Source: Achromobacter agilis
GTDB lineage: Bacteria > Pseudomonadota > Gammaproteobacteria > Burkholderiales > Burkholderiaceae_B
DNA: 64,000 bases
Assembly: GCF_900496965.1 (NCBI RefSeq)
Contig: NZ_UFQB01000002.1
Span: 62,001 to 126,000 of the forward strand
Reading direction: 5' to 3'
In this document: in pieces, positions 36,842-45,421 of the stretch
Layout: every line of letters begins with the position of its first letter
Numbering within the stretch: position 1 is the first letter of the stretch
Program-made: the position numbers and the translations under genes
The notes under the pieces: model-generated
Seen by the model: the letters and a program-made list of their open reading frames with translations, nothing else
Databases searched by the model: none
Told to the model about the DNA's origin: nothing

Positions 36842-36971
36842 GGTGGGGATCGAACCAGTAGGTCAGTAGGGTCCGGCCATTCTGGCGGCTCCTGTCCGGC
36901 CTGCGCAAAGGACGTATGCGCATGGGCCATTCCACAGCGGAATACCGCCTCAGCCCCCCGCCCGCGCCCGG

Positions 36972-37892
36972 TCAGCGCGCCAGATACGCCCTTACCTGCG
37001 CGTTGAACGCCGCTGCCCGCTCTGCGACCCAGTCGCAGAAGGCGTCCGCGTAGGCGCCGCCCACATTGGGGCGAGGCTGCATGAGGTAGTAGCCGTAACG
37101 GCCATCGACCGATTCGCCCAAAGGCCGCACCAACTGCCCGGCCTCCAGATGCGTGAGGACCATGCACACGGGCACGATGGCCGCGCCCAGTCCGTGGAGG
37201 ACCGCGGGCAGCAGCACGGAAAACCCTTCGTACTCCGGCGCCGTGGCTGGCGCGCCCGGCCAGAGCGGCGCCACGTCGGCGCGCCATTCATCCCAGCTGT
37301 AGCCGCGTTGCGCGCGCTTGAGCAGCGGCACCCCGTCCAGGTCTTCGACCGTGCGCACGGGATGGCGCGCCAGCAAGGACGGCGCGGCGACCAGCGTCAT
37401 CTCGCGGCCGCACAGGTATTGCGCCGACATGCCCGCCACATGGCCGGTATGCAGCTGGATCTCGGCATCGAAGCGTTCGCTCGGGTCGCGGCCGTGCAGC
37501 AGGCGCGGCCGCACATTGACCCGCACCTCCGGGTGCAGGGCAAAGAACCCGGCCAGTCCGGGAATGAGGCAGAACTGCGCGAACGACGGCGATACCGCCA
37601 CGTTCAGCGCCACCCGCGACAGGGGATGCGCCACCAGCGCGTCGGCTTCGTCGATCAGGCGCAGGGCCGCGCTGATCCGTTCCAGGTACAGCGCGCCGGC
37701 GTGCGTCAGCCGCAACCCATTGGGCAGGCGCTTGAACAGCGCCGTGCCCAGGCGGTCTTCCAGCGCGCCGATATGCTTGCTGACCGCGCTCTGGGTCAGG
37801 TGCAGTTCCTCGGCGCTGCGGCTGAAATTGAGGCTGCGGGCCGCGGACAGGAAAATCCGCAGCGTAACCAGCGAATTCCGCGAGCCTTTCAT
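36972..37892 (-). CDS. LysR-family transcriptional regulator
   Basis: A 306-residue regulator. The DNA-binding domain is at the N-terminus (LRIFLSAARSLNFSRSAEEL, then LTQSAVSKHIGALEDRLGTA). The effector domain follows (LNVAVSPSFAQFCLIPGLAG), resembling GcvA/AmpR-like regulators in pattern. It lies 130 bp upstream of the Bug gene in the same orientation and 58 bp downstream of the GntR gene, so its target could be the Bug-peptidase pair. Confidence 0.88.
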   Translation of the reverse strand: MKGSRNSLVTLRIFLSAARSLNFSRSAEELHLTQSAVSKHIGALEDRLGTALFKRLPNGLRLTHAGALYLERISAALRLIDEADALVAHPLSRVALNVAVSPSFAQFCLIPGLAGFFALHPEVRVNVRPRLLHGRDPSERFDAEIQLHTGHVAGMSAQYLCGREMTLVAAPSLLARHPVRTVEDLDGVPLLKRAQRGYSWDEWRADVAPLWPGAPATAPEYEGFSVLLPAVLHGLGAAIVPVCMVLTHLEAGQLVRPLGESVDGRYGYYLMQPRPNVGGAYADAFCDWVAERAAAFNAQVRAYLAR

Positions 37893-37950
37893 GCCGCCCT
37901 CGCCCGCCGGGCGCGGGCCCGGGGCAAACCGTCAGCCACGGCTTGCATCA

Positions 37951-38673
37951 TCAATCCAGCATTTCGAAGAACGGCGCCATGCGTTCGCGCGACCGCAGGA
38001 TATGGTCGCGCATGGCGGCCTGCGCGCCCTCGGCGTCGCGCCGTTCCAGCGCCTGCACGATGCGCGCGTGTTCGGTCACGGCCTCTTCTGTGACGCGCGA
38101 ATGGAAGCGCAGCCGGAACAGATGCGTGTGCGCGTACAGCCGCGCAAGCGCTTCGGCCAGCAGTTCGTTGCCGCTCTGCTCGGCGATCCAGGAATGGAAC
38201 TGCGCGTCGAGCACGGCGAACTTGCCGTAGGCCACGCGCGCGTCGTCGGCGCTCGGCGCGCTCATCGCGGCGGACAGCGCCGCCAGTTCCTGGCGCGACG
38301 CGTCCGTCATGCGTTGCGCGGCCAGGCCCGCGCCGAACGGCTCCAGCTGCAGCCGCAATTCGTACATTTGTTCGAAACGCCGACGCGACGGCATAGGCGC
38401 GGCGCTATAGCCCACATGGTGCGTCTTGACCACCAGGCCTTCGGTTTCCAGGCGGATGAGCGCGGCGCGGATCGGCGTTTGCGACACGCCCAGTTCGCGG
38501 ACCAGCGCGTCCACCGCGATGCGCATGCCGGGCGCGATCTTCAAGGAGATGAGTTGCGACAACAGCGCTTCATAGACCTCATCGCCCAATGAGCGCACGC
38601 GCTCGCCCAAACGCTGGCCGCCGGCCGGTGCGGTCGAGGCTGCGGCGGCAGCGCCGAGGGAGAGTGTCGTCAT
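37951..38673 (-). CDS. GntR-family regulator, FCD (FadR-like) subgroup
   Basis: A 240-residue regulator. The winged helix (LGDEVYEALLSQLISLKIAP, VRELGVSQTPIRAALIRLE) is followed by an all-helical FCD effector domain (MYELRLQLEPFGAGLAA, VLDAQFHSWIAEQSGN, HARIVQALERRDAEGA) carrying the Asp/His residues that usually bind a metal and a carboxylate ligand. I start at ATG 38673, preceded by AGGGGA; fourteen more codons are open upstream. It is divergent from the dehydrogenase operon at 38785 and is its probable regulator, with palindromic DNA between them. Confidence 0.88.
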   Translation of the reverse strand: MTTLSLGAAAAASTAPAGGQRLGERVRSLGDEVYEALLSQLISLKIAPGMRIAVDALVRELGVSQTPIRAALIRLETEGLVVKTHHVGYSAAPMPSRRRFEQMYELRLQLEPFGAGLAAQRMTDASRQELAALSAAMSAPSADDARVAYGKFAVLDAQFHSWIAEQSGNELLAEALARLYAHTHLFRLRFHSRVTEEAVTEHARIVQALERRDAEGAQAAMRDHILRSRERMAPFFEMLD

Positions 38674-38737
38674 GGTTGTTTCCCCTAGGTTTGCCAACAA
38701 TGTGTTGACGTCCAATTTGTTACGAGGTTAGCATAAA

Positions 38738-38765
38738 TCAGATCGTATTTCAGATCCGATCGGAT
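38738..38765. promoter_or_regulatory. Probable GntR operator region
   Basis: Between the divergent GntR and dehydrogenase genes lie a direct repeat TCAGATC (38738-38744 and 38750-38756, twelve bases apart) and a perfect 12-bp palindrome ATCCGATCGGAT (38754-38765). The block ends 19 bp before the dehydrogenase start, a place where a bound repressor would block transcription or translation. Confidence 0.55.
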
Positions 38766-38784
38766 TTAACAACTAACCAAGACT

Positions 38785-39798
38785 ATGACGACAACGATAA
38801 AAATGGGGGAGGCATGGGAGGTCTGCATCCGTGCGCTGGAACAGGCCGGCACCCCGCCGGGCCACGCCGCCACGCAGACCAACCTGCTGCTTGAAGCCGA
38901 ATTGCGGGGCCGCGCCTCGCACGGGCTGCTGCGTCTGCCGCGCATCATCGAGCGCATCCACAACGGCGTGGCGGATCCGAAGACGCGCGGCAATGCCGTC
39001 TGGCGCTCGCCCTCCTTCCTGGATATGGATGGCGAACGCGGCCTGGGCCCGGTGATCGCGCTGGCGGCGCTGGATCAGGTCCGCGAACGCGCCCGCGAGA
39101 CCGGCATTGCCGTCGCGGCGGTGAGCAACAACAACCATATCGGGATGCTGGCGCTCTATGCGGAACAGGTCGCACGCGAAGGCCAGATCCTGCTGGCGCT
39201 GTCGACCAGCGAGGCTTTGGTCCATCCCTGGGGCGGACGCCGCGCGCTGATCGGCACCAACCCTATCGCGATCGGCGTGCCCGCCGAGGGCGAGCCCTTC
39301 GTGCTCGACATGGCCACCAGCCAGGTCGCCATGGGCAAGATCCATGACTACGCCAACCACGGCCGGGCGCTCGAGCCCGGGTGGGCGCTGGACGGTGCCG
39401 GCAATCCCACCACGGACGCCGTGGCCGCCAAGGCCGGCGCACTCGCGCCCTTCGGCCAAGCCAAGGGCTACGCGCTGGGGCTGGCGTTCGAACTGCTGGT
39501 CACCAGCCTGACGTCATCCGCGCTCGGCACGGCCGTCAAGGGCACGCTGGATTCCAGCGCGGTTTGCAACAAGGGCGACGTCTTCATCGTCATCGAAGCG
39601 GGATCCGGCGCGGTCGCCAGCCGGATTGCCGACTATCTGGACGACATCCGCGCCTGCCCCGCCCTGCTGCCCCAACGGCCCGTCGCCGTGCCGGGCGACC
39701 GGGCCCGCGCCGAACGCCGCCAGCGCCTGGACACCGGCATCGAACTGGCCGACGAAGTCTGGCACCGCATTCTCGACCTGGCGCAATGCGCCGCCTGA
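38785..39798 (+). CDS. Malate/L-lactate dehydrogenase family (Ldh_2) NAD(P)-dependent oxidoreductase
   Basis: A 337-residue enzyme of the Ldh_2 family, which includes malate, ureidoglycolate, sulfolactate and 2,3-diketogulonate-type 2-hydroxyacid dehydrogenases and differs in fold from classical LDH. Recognisable stretches: ELRGRASHGLLRLPRII, AAVSNNNHIGMLALYAEQVA (with the active-site histidine), LIGTNPIAIGVPA and FVLDMATSQVAMGKI. First gene of a four-enzyme plus Bug operon controlled by the divergent GntR gene. It probably oxidises a 2-hydroxyacid or reduces the 2-oxoacid; the substrate is unknown. Confidence 0.88.
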   Translation: MTTTIKMGEAWEVCIRALEQAGTPPGHAATQTNLLLEAELRGRASHGLLRLPRIIERIHNGVADPKTRGNAVWRSPSFLDMDGERGLGPVIALAALDQVRERARETGIAVAAVSNNNHIGMLALYAEQVAREGQILLALSTSEALVHPWGGRRALIGTNPIAIGVPAEGEPFVLDMATSQVAMGKIHDYANHGRALEPGWALDGAGNPTTDAVAAKAGALAPFGQAKGYALGLAFELLVTSLTSSALGTAVKGTLDSSAVCNKGDVFIVIEAGSGAVASRIADYLDDIRACPALLPQRPVAVPGDRARAERRQRLDTGIELADEVWHRILDLAQCAA

Positions 39799-39829
39799 AC
39801 GCCATACGACTCCCCTTCAAGGATCCGCA

Positions 39830-41056
39830 ATGACTGATTTGTTTGGAATCATGCGCACGCCGCGCGCCGTGCTGTTCGGCAACGGCCAGCGCCACGCGCT
39901 GGGCCGCGTCGCCGCCGGCCTGGGCCAGCGCGTGCTGGTCTGCACCGACGAGCGCTTTGCCGGCACGCCGGAAATGTCCGGGCTGCTGGCCGCGCTGGGA
40001 AGCGCCGGCGTGCGCGTCCAGGTATTCGACCGCACCCAGCCCGATCTCCCCGTCGAGGGGGTCTACGAATGCGTAGCCGCGCACCGCGCCTTCCAGCCCG
40101 ACGCCATCGTGGGGCTGGGCGGCGGCAGCTGCCTGGACATGGCCAAGCTCGTCAGCCTGCTCCTGGCGCACGGCGGGGAAGCGTCCGACTACTACGGCGA
40201 ATACAAGGTGCCCGGCCCCACGATCCCGGTAATCGCGCTGCCCACCACCTCGGGCACGGGCTCCGAGGTCACGCCCGTGGCCGTGCTGGCCGACAGCGCC
40301 CGCGACCTGAAGGTCGGCGTGTCCAGCCCGCACCTGATTCCCCACACGGCCATCTGCGATCCGGAACTGACGCTGACCTGCCCCAAGGGGCTGACCGCGA
40401 TCGCCGGCGCGGACGCGCTGACCCACGCCATCGAATCGCTGACCGCGGTCCGGCGCAGCCCGGACCCCGACATCTCGCAGACGCGCGTCTTCGTCGGCAA
40501 GAACGCGTTCAGCGACCAGCAGGCGCTGATCGCCATCCGCGCCCTCGCCGCCCATCTGCCGCGCGCGGTCGAAGACGGCTCGGACCTTCACGCCCGAGGC
40601 CAGGTCATGGCCGCCGCGCTGGCCGCGGGCCTGGCCTTCGGCGTGGCGGGCACCGCCGCGGCCCACGCCATCCAGTACCCGATCGGCGCCCTGACCCACA
40701 CCGCCCACGGCGCGGGCGTGGCCACACTGATGCCCTACGTCATGGATTTCAATGCGCCGGCCTGCGCCGACGACTACGCCGACATCTCGCAGGCCATGGG
40801 CGACACGGAAACGGACCGCGGCCGGCTGGCCGCCAACGCCCCGCGCCACGTGTACGCGCTGTTCGCGAAGATCGGCATCCCCGCAACGCTGGCCGGACTG
40901 GGCGTGCGCGCGGACCAGCTCGACTGGATCGCCGCGCAATCCATGCTGTCCGCCCGCCTGGTCACGAACAATCCCCGCCCGCTGGACCAGGCCGGCATCG
41001 CAGCCATCGTGGCCGCCGCCCACGCCGGACACGGCACTTTCCACGCATCCCGATAA
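39830..41056 (+). CDS. Iron-containing (group III) alcohol dehydrogenase
   Basis: A 408-residue NAD-dependent dehydrogenase. The nucleotide-binding domain has DAIVGLGGGSCLDMAKLVSL and LPTTSGTGSEVTPVAVL. The metal site in the helical domain is visible as GADALTHAIE (Asp and His), then AAHAIQYPIG and HTAHGAG (two further His). It starts at ATG 39830 behind AAGGA, in the same operon. Relatives oxidise 4-hydroxybutyrate, 1,3-propanediol or lactaldehyde. A semialdehyde product would feed the aldehyde dehydrogenase encoded next. Confidence 0.9.
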   Translation: MTDLFGIMRTPRAVLFGNGQRHALGRVAAGLGQRVLVCTDERFAGTPEMSGLLAALGSAGVRVQVFDRTQPDLPVEGVYECVAAHRAFQPDAIVGLGGGSCLDMAKLVSLLLAHGGEASDYYGEYKVPGPTIPVIALPTTSGTGSEVTPVAVLADSARDLKVGVSSPHLIPHTAICDPELTLTCPKGLTAIAGADALTHAIESLTAVRRSPDPDISQTRVFVGKNAFSDQQALIAIRALAAHLPRAVEDGSDLHARGQVMAAALAAGLAFGVAGTAAAHAIQYPIGALTHTAHGAGVATLMPYVMDFNAPACADDYADISQAMGDTETDRGRLAANAPRHVYALFAKIGIPATLAGLGVRADQLDWIAAQSMLSARLVTNNPRPLDQAGIAAIVAAAHAGHGTFHASR

Positions 41057-41082
41057 CCCCCTTCCCCTTCCGGAGCTGACAC

Positions 41083-42531
41083 ATGACCACCGAGGCCAGC
41101 AAGCTTTCCACTGACCTTTACATCGACGGCGCCTGGCGCGCCTCGACCTCGGGCCGCCGCATCGACGTGCTCGATCCTTCCACCGAACAGGTCATCGCCA
41201 GCGTCGCAGACGCCACGCTGGACGATGCCGCGGCGGCCGTGGACGCCGCCGCGCGCGCCGCCGCCGGCTGGGCCGCCACCCCGACGCGCCAGCGCGGCGA
41301 AATCCTGCGCAGATGCTATGAACTGATGGTGCGCGACGCCGACAGCCTAGCCCGCCTGATCTCGATGGAAAACGGCAAGGCGTTGGCGGACGCCCGCGGC
41401 GAAGTCGCCTATGCGGCCGAGTTCTTCCGCTGGTTCTCCGAAGAAGCCGTGCGCATCAACGGCGACATCAGCGTGTCGCCCAGCGGCGCCAGCCGCATCA
41501 TCGTGCAGTACCAGCCGATAGGCGTCGCGCTGCTGATCACGCCCTGGAACTTCCCGGCCGCCATGGCCACCCGCAAGATCGCGCCCGCCCTCGCCGCCGG
41601 CTGCACCTGCATTCTCAAGCCGGCCACCGAAACCCCCTTGACCGCCTATGCCATCGCGCGCCTGCTGGAAGAGGCCGGCGTGCCCGCAGGCGTGGTCAAC
41701 GTGCTGACCACGTCGTCGGCGGGCAAGTTCGCCAACGCCGTGCTGGACGATCCGCGCGTGCGCAAGCTGTCCTTCACGGGTTCGACGGAAGTCGGCCGCG
41801 TGCTGCTGCGCAAGGCGGCCGACTCGGTCATCAGCTGCTCGATGGAGCTGGGCGGCAACGCGCCGTTCGTGGTTTTCGACGACGCGGACATCGACGCCGC
41901 CGTCGAAGGCGCGATGATCGCCAAGATGCGCAACGGCGGCGAGGCCTGCACGGCCGCCAACCGCTTCTACGTGCAACGCGGCGTGGTGGAAGCGTTCAGC
42001 GCCAGATTCGCGGCGCGTATGGCCGAACTGAAGACCGGCGACGGCGTCGCCGCGGACACGCAATGCGGCCCGCTGGTGAATGCCGGCGCGGTGGACAAGG
42101 TGGCGTCGCTGGTGGACGACGCCGTCGCCAAGGGCGCGCGGATCCGCGCAGGCGGCAAGCGGCTGGACCGGCGCGGCTACTTCTTCGCGCCCACGGTGCT
42201 GGTGGACGTGCCCGCCGACGCCGACCTGCTGGCCGAAGAGATTTTCGGCCCGGTGGCGCCGATCGTGGCCTTCGATACGGAAGACGAGGCCGTGGCGCAG
42301 GCCAATGCCACGGAATACGGCCTGGTCGCCTACGTGTACACCCGCGATCTCGCGCGTGGCATGCGGGTATCGGAACGCATCGAAAGCGGCATGATTGCCC
42401 TGAACCGAGGCCTGGTGTCCGATCCCGCCGCGCCGTTCGGCGGCGTGAAGCAAAGCGGGCTGGGCCGCGAAGGCGCGCACCATGGCCTGCTGGAATTCAT
42501 GGAAGCCAAATACATCTCGACCAACTGGTAA
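41083..42531 (+). CDS. NAD(P)-dependent aldehyde dehydrogenase, succinate-semialdehyde dehydrogenase type
   Basis: A 482-residue ALDH-superfamily enzyme. Present are the cofactor-site stretch ITPWNFPAAMATRKIAPALA, LSFTGSTEVGR, the catalytic glutamate in MELGGNAPFVVFDDAD and the catalytic cysteine in NGGEACTAANRFYV. Overall it resembles GabD/YneI-type enzymes that turn short semialdehydes into dicarboxylates. It lies 26 bp after the iron-dependent alcohol dehydrogenase, suggesting an alcohol to aldehyde to acid sequence. Confidence 0.9.
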   Translation: MTTEASKLSTDLYIDGAWRASTSGRRIDVLDPSTEQVIASVADATLDDAAAAVDAAARAAAGWAATPTRQRGEILRRCYELMVRDADSLARLISMENGKALADARGEVAYAAEFFRWFSEEAVRINGDISVSPSGASRIIVQYQPIGVALLITPWNFPAAMATRKIAPALAAGCTCILKPATETPLTAYAIARLLEEAGVPAGVVNVLTTSSAGKFANAVLDDPRVRKLSFTGSTEVGRVLLRKAADSVISCSMELGGNAPFVVFDDADIDAAVEGAMIAKMRNGGEACTAANRFYVQRGVVEAFSARFAARMAELKTGDGVAADTQCGPLVNAGAVDKVASLVDDAVAKGARIRAGGKRLDRRGYFFAPTVLVDVPADADLLAEEIFGPVAPIVAFDTEDEAVAQANATEYGLVAYVYTRDLARGMRVSERIESGMIALNRGLVSDPAAPFGGVKQSGLGREGAHHGLLEFMEAKYISTNW

Positions 42532-42591
42532 CGCGCCCCGCGAGCGGCCACCCCACCCGATTTCACGGTTCACCTCAGGAGACAGCCAGAC

Positions 42592-43680
42592 ATGGCTAAA
42601 TATGAAATTGCGACCATCGACGGCGATGGCATCGGCCCGGAAGTCTGCCAGTCGGCGATCACGGTGCTGAAAGAAGCCTGCGGCTCCGGCCTGCTGGCCT
42701 TCACCGGCCACGACGGCGGCGCCGACCACTACGTCAAGTCGGGCCATGTGCTGCCCGACGACACCTACGCCGCCTGCAAGGCCGCCGACGCCATCCTGCA
42801 CGGCGCCGCGGGCATGCCCGGCGTGACCTACCCGGACGGCACGGAAGTCGGCAACGACCTGCACCTGCGCCTGCGCTTCCGGCTGGACCTGTATGCCAAC
42901 GTCCGCCCGATCCGCCTGTATCAAGGCGTGGACTCGCCGCTCAAGCACTTCAAGCCCGGCCAGATCGACTACGTCATCGTGCGCGAAAACACCGAAGGCC
43001 TGTACGCAAGCCGCGGCGGCGGCATCGTGCTGCGCGACGAAGTAGCCACCGACACGATCGTCGTCACCCGCAAGGGCATCGAGCGCGTCGCCCGCTTTTC
43101 GTTCGAACTCGCACGCCAGCGCAAGGGCGCCCCGCGCGACGGCAAACGCCGCGTCACCGTCTGCGACAAGGCCAACATCCTGCGCACCTACGCCTTTTTC
43201 CGCAGCGTCTGCGACGACGTCGCGGCCGCCTACCCCGACGTCGACATCGATTACGCCTACGCCGACGCCATTACGGTGCACATGCTGAAGCGCCCGGACT
43301 TCTATGACGTGATCGTGGCCGAGAACATGTTCGGCGACATCATTTCCGATCTGGGCGCCGCCACGATCGGCGGCATGGGCCTATCGGCATCGGCGGAACT
43401 GGGCGACACGCATGGCCTGTTCCAGGGCGCCCACGGCTCGGCTCCCGACATCGCTGGGCAGAACGCCGCCAGCCCGCTCGCCACCATTCTTTCCGGCGCG
43501 CTCATGCTGCGCTGGCTGGGCGACAAGCATGCCGATGCGGCGCTGACCGATGCCGCGCAACGCATCGAGCTCGCCGTCGAACAGGTGCTCGCCAAAGGCG
43601 ACCACGTGCCGCGCGACCTGGGCGGCACCGCAAGCTGCACGGACATGACGCAAGCCGTCTGCCGCGCGCTGTCCCGCTGA
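42592..43680 (+). CDS. Isocitrate/isopropylmalate/tartrate dehydrogenase family protein
   Basis: A 362-residue beta-decarboxylating dehydrogenase. Family residues: IDGDGIGPEV at the N-terminus, LRLRFRLDLYANVRPIRL (substrate-binding arginines), IVRENTEGLYASR, CDKANILRTY (catalytic Lys), YADAITVHML and ENMFGDIISDLGA (metal-binding aspartates). The usual roles are NAD-dependent oxidation and decarboxylation of malate-like acids (isopropylmalate, tartrate, D-malate). Since leuC/leuD/leuA are absent, a catabolic role is more likely than leucine synthesis. AGGAGA precedes ATG 42592. Confidence 0.9.
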   Translation: MAKYEIATIDGDGIGPEVCQSAITVLKEACGSGLLAFTGHDGGADHYVKSGHVLPDDTYAACKAADAILHGAAGMPGVTYPDGTEVGNDLHLRLRFRLDLYANVRPIRLYQGVDSPLKHFKPGQIDYVIVRENTEGLYASRGGGIVLRDEVATDTIVVTRKGIERVARFSFELARQRKGAPRDGKRRVTVCDKANILRTYAFFRSVCDDVAAAYPDVDIDYAYADAITVHMLKRPDFYDVIVAENMFGDIISDLGAATIGGMGLSASAELGDTHGLFQGAHGSAPDIAGQNAASPLATILSGALMLRWLGDKHADAALTDAAQRIELAVEQVLAKGDHVPRDLGGTASCTDMTQAVCRALSR

Positions 43681-43728
43681 CCGCGGAACCCACTCATCCA
43701 CAAAAAGACATTACGAGGAGACAACCCC

Positions 43729-44712
43729 ATGCTGCGAATCGCCCCCATCCTGTGCGCCGCCCTGGCTGCCGCATCGCTGGCCGCCCCGGCCGCCGCGCAG
43801 GACTACCCCAGCCGGTCCATCACGGTCATCGTGCCCTTCGCCCCGGGCGGCACCAGCGACACGCTGGGCCGGCTCGTCGCCACCTCGCTCGGCAAGCAGC
43901 TGGGCCAGACGGTGGTGGTGGAGAACTCGGGCGGCGCGGGCGGCCTCATCGGCATGCAGAAGCTGCAGAAGAGCACGCCGGACGGCTATACCCTGGCCTT
44001 CAACAATATGTCGCTGGCGATCCTGCCGCACCTGCACCCCAAGGCCAACTACGACCCCCAGAAAGAGCTGGCGCCCATCGGCATCGTCGCGACCGTGCCC
44101 ATGGTGCTGTCCGTCAGCAACAAGAGCGGCATCCAGGACCTGCCCGCCATGCTCAAGCGCATCCGCGACGAAAAGGCCGTCAAGCTCAACCTGGGTTCCA
44201 GCGGGCCGGGCAGCACGGCGCACCTGGCCGAAGCCATGTTCCTGCACTTCGCCAACGCGCGCGGCGAACTCATCCCTTACCGGGGCACGGGCCCGGCGCT
44301 GACCGACCTGATGAGCGGCATGATCGATGGCGTCATCGACCAGACCGTGACCATGCTGCCCCTGCACCAGGACAAGCGCGTCAAGGCCATCGCCGTGACC
44401 GGCACCGCCCGCCTGGCGCAGAGCCCGGACATACCCACCTTCGCCGAAGGCGGCCTGCCGGAGTTCGACCTGGCGATCTGGAACGGCCTGGTCGCGCCCG
44501 CCGGCACGCCCCAGCCAGTGGTGGACAAGCTGGCCGCCGCGCTGTCGCAGGCCATCGACACACCCGAGTTCAAGACTCGCTTGGAGCAGCTGGCGGCGCA
44601 GGCGCCCGCCACGTCCGAGCGCGGCCCCGTCGCCTTCTCGGACCTGCTCAAGCGCGATTCGGAACGCGTGTCTTCCCTGGTGAAAAGCGCGAACCTGCTG
44701 GGCGCGAACTAG
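43729..44712 (+). CDS. Tripartite tricarboxylate transporter substrate-binding protein (Bug/TctC family)
   Basis: A 327-residue periplasmic protein with signal peptide ending PAAAQDY. The mature part follows the Bug pattern (SRSITVIVPFAPGGTSDTLG, VVVENSGGAGGLIGMQ, DGYTLAFNNM, LIPYRGTGPALTDLMSG). It closes the GntR-linked dehydrogenase operon and probably binds the compound that operon degrades, acting as sensor or transport receptor. A 16-bp perfect hairpin follows 13 bp after the stop. Confidence 0.92.
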   Translation: MLRIAPILCAALAAASLAAPAAAQDYPSRSITVIVPFAPGGTSDTLGRLVATSLGKQLGQTVVVENSGGAGGLIGMQKLQKSTPDGYTLAFNNMSLAILPHLHPKANYDPQKELAPIGIVATVPMVLSVSNKSGIQDLPAMLKRIRDEKAVKLNLGSSGPGSTAHLAEAMFLHFANARGELIPYRGTGPALTDLMSGMIDGVIDQTVTMLPLHQDKRVKAIAVTGTARLAQSPDIPTFAEGGLPEFDLAIWNGLVAPAGTPQPVVDKLAAALSQAIDTPEFKTRLEQLAAQAPATSERGPVAFSDLLKRDSERVSSLVKSANLLGAN

Positions 44713-44725
44713 ACGGGGCGAAGCG

Positions 44726-44760
44726 GCGCGGGGCCGGCCGCTCGGCGGCCGGCCCCGCGC
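44726..44760. terminator. Very stable hairpin between convergent genes (probable terminator)
   Basis: GCGCGGGGCCGGCCGC (44726-44741) is perfectly complementary to GCGGCCGGCCCCGCGC (44745-44760) around the three-base loop TCG. No T-tract follows on either strand, so it is not a canonical intrinsic terminator. Its place between the Bug stop and the convergent isomerase stop suggests transcript-end formation or RNA protection for both. Confidence 0.55.
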
Positions 44761-44779
44761 TCGCCAGGAACGGTTTGCA

Positions 44780-45403
44780 CTACACGGTGCTTGCCGCCAT
44801 GGCTCGGCGCTTGATTTCGTCTTCCACGAATTCCATGCGGTCCTTCCCCCAGAACAGCTCGTCGCCCACGATGATCATGGGCACGCCGAACACCTCGCGC
44901 TCCAGGCCTCGGTTGGTCTCGGCGGCAAGCTCTGCCGCCACCTCGTCGGAGGCGGCCAAGGTCTCGAAGGCGTCCGGATCGATGCCGAGTTCCTGCGCGA
45001 CCGGGCGCAGACCCGCGTATTCCGCGATGGTCGCATCCCCTTGTTCCCAATAGCGGTCCATCACTTTCTGCACGAACGCCAGTTCTTTCCCGTGGCGCCT
45101 GGCCACCAGCGACCCGCGCAAGGCGCGGCTGGATTTGATCGGGAATTCCCGGGGAATATTGAAGGGCAGGCTGTATTTCTCGGCCCAGCGCATCAAGTCC
45201 CGCTTCCTGTTGCGCAGCTTCGCCTTGGACTCCTTCATCAGCTCATAATTATTGTTGCGGAACACATAGCCCAGGTTGAACGGATGAAGCTGCAGTTCAA
45301 CGCCGTGCCGGTCAAGCAGCGGCTTGATCAGCTTCAATGCGAAATACGTATTGGTGCTGCCAACGTCCCAATACATCTCGATTTGGTTTTTCTTCACCAT
45401 CAT
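44780..45403 (-). CDS. 2-hydroxychromene-2-carboxylate isomerase/DsbA-like thioredoxin-fold protein
   Basis: A 207-residue cytoplasmic protein of the DsbA/GST-kappa superfamily. The N-terminus (MYWDVGSTNTYFALKLIKPL) places a serine where GST-kappa and HCCA isomerase bind glutathione, and no CxxC is present, so it is not a disulfide oxidase. The C-terminal VFGVPMIIVGDELFWGKDRM is the cis-Pro strand and helix of this fold. Such enzymes isomerise aromatic catabolites in a glutathione-dependent way. It is the last gene of a leftward group with a Bug receptor, a CoA-transferase and a GST. The starting codon may be ATG 45403 or 45400. Confidence 0.85.
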   Translation of the reverse strand: MMVKKNQIEMYWDVGSTNTYFALKLIKPLLDRHGVELQLHPFNLGYVFRNNNYELMKESKAKLRNRKRDLMRWAEKYSLPFNIPREFPIKSSRALRGSLVARRHGKELAFVQKVMDRYWEQGDATIAEYAGLRPVAQELGIDPDAFETLAASDEVAAELAAETNRGLEREVFGVPMIIVGDELFWGKDRMEFVEDEIKRRAMAASTV

Positions 45404-45421
45404 TCTCCGTAATTGGAAGAT

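Noticed and set aside
44049-44273. Possible small genes antisense to the Bug and dehydrogenase genes
   Set aside because: Short, Ser/Arg/Ala-rich shadow frames with no start signal inside well-conserved genes.
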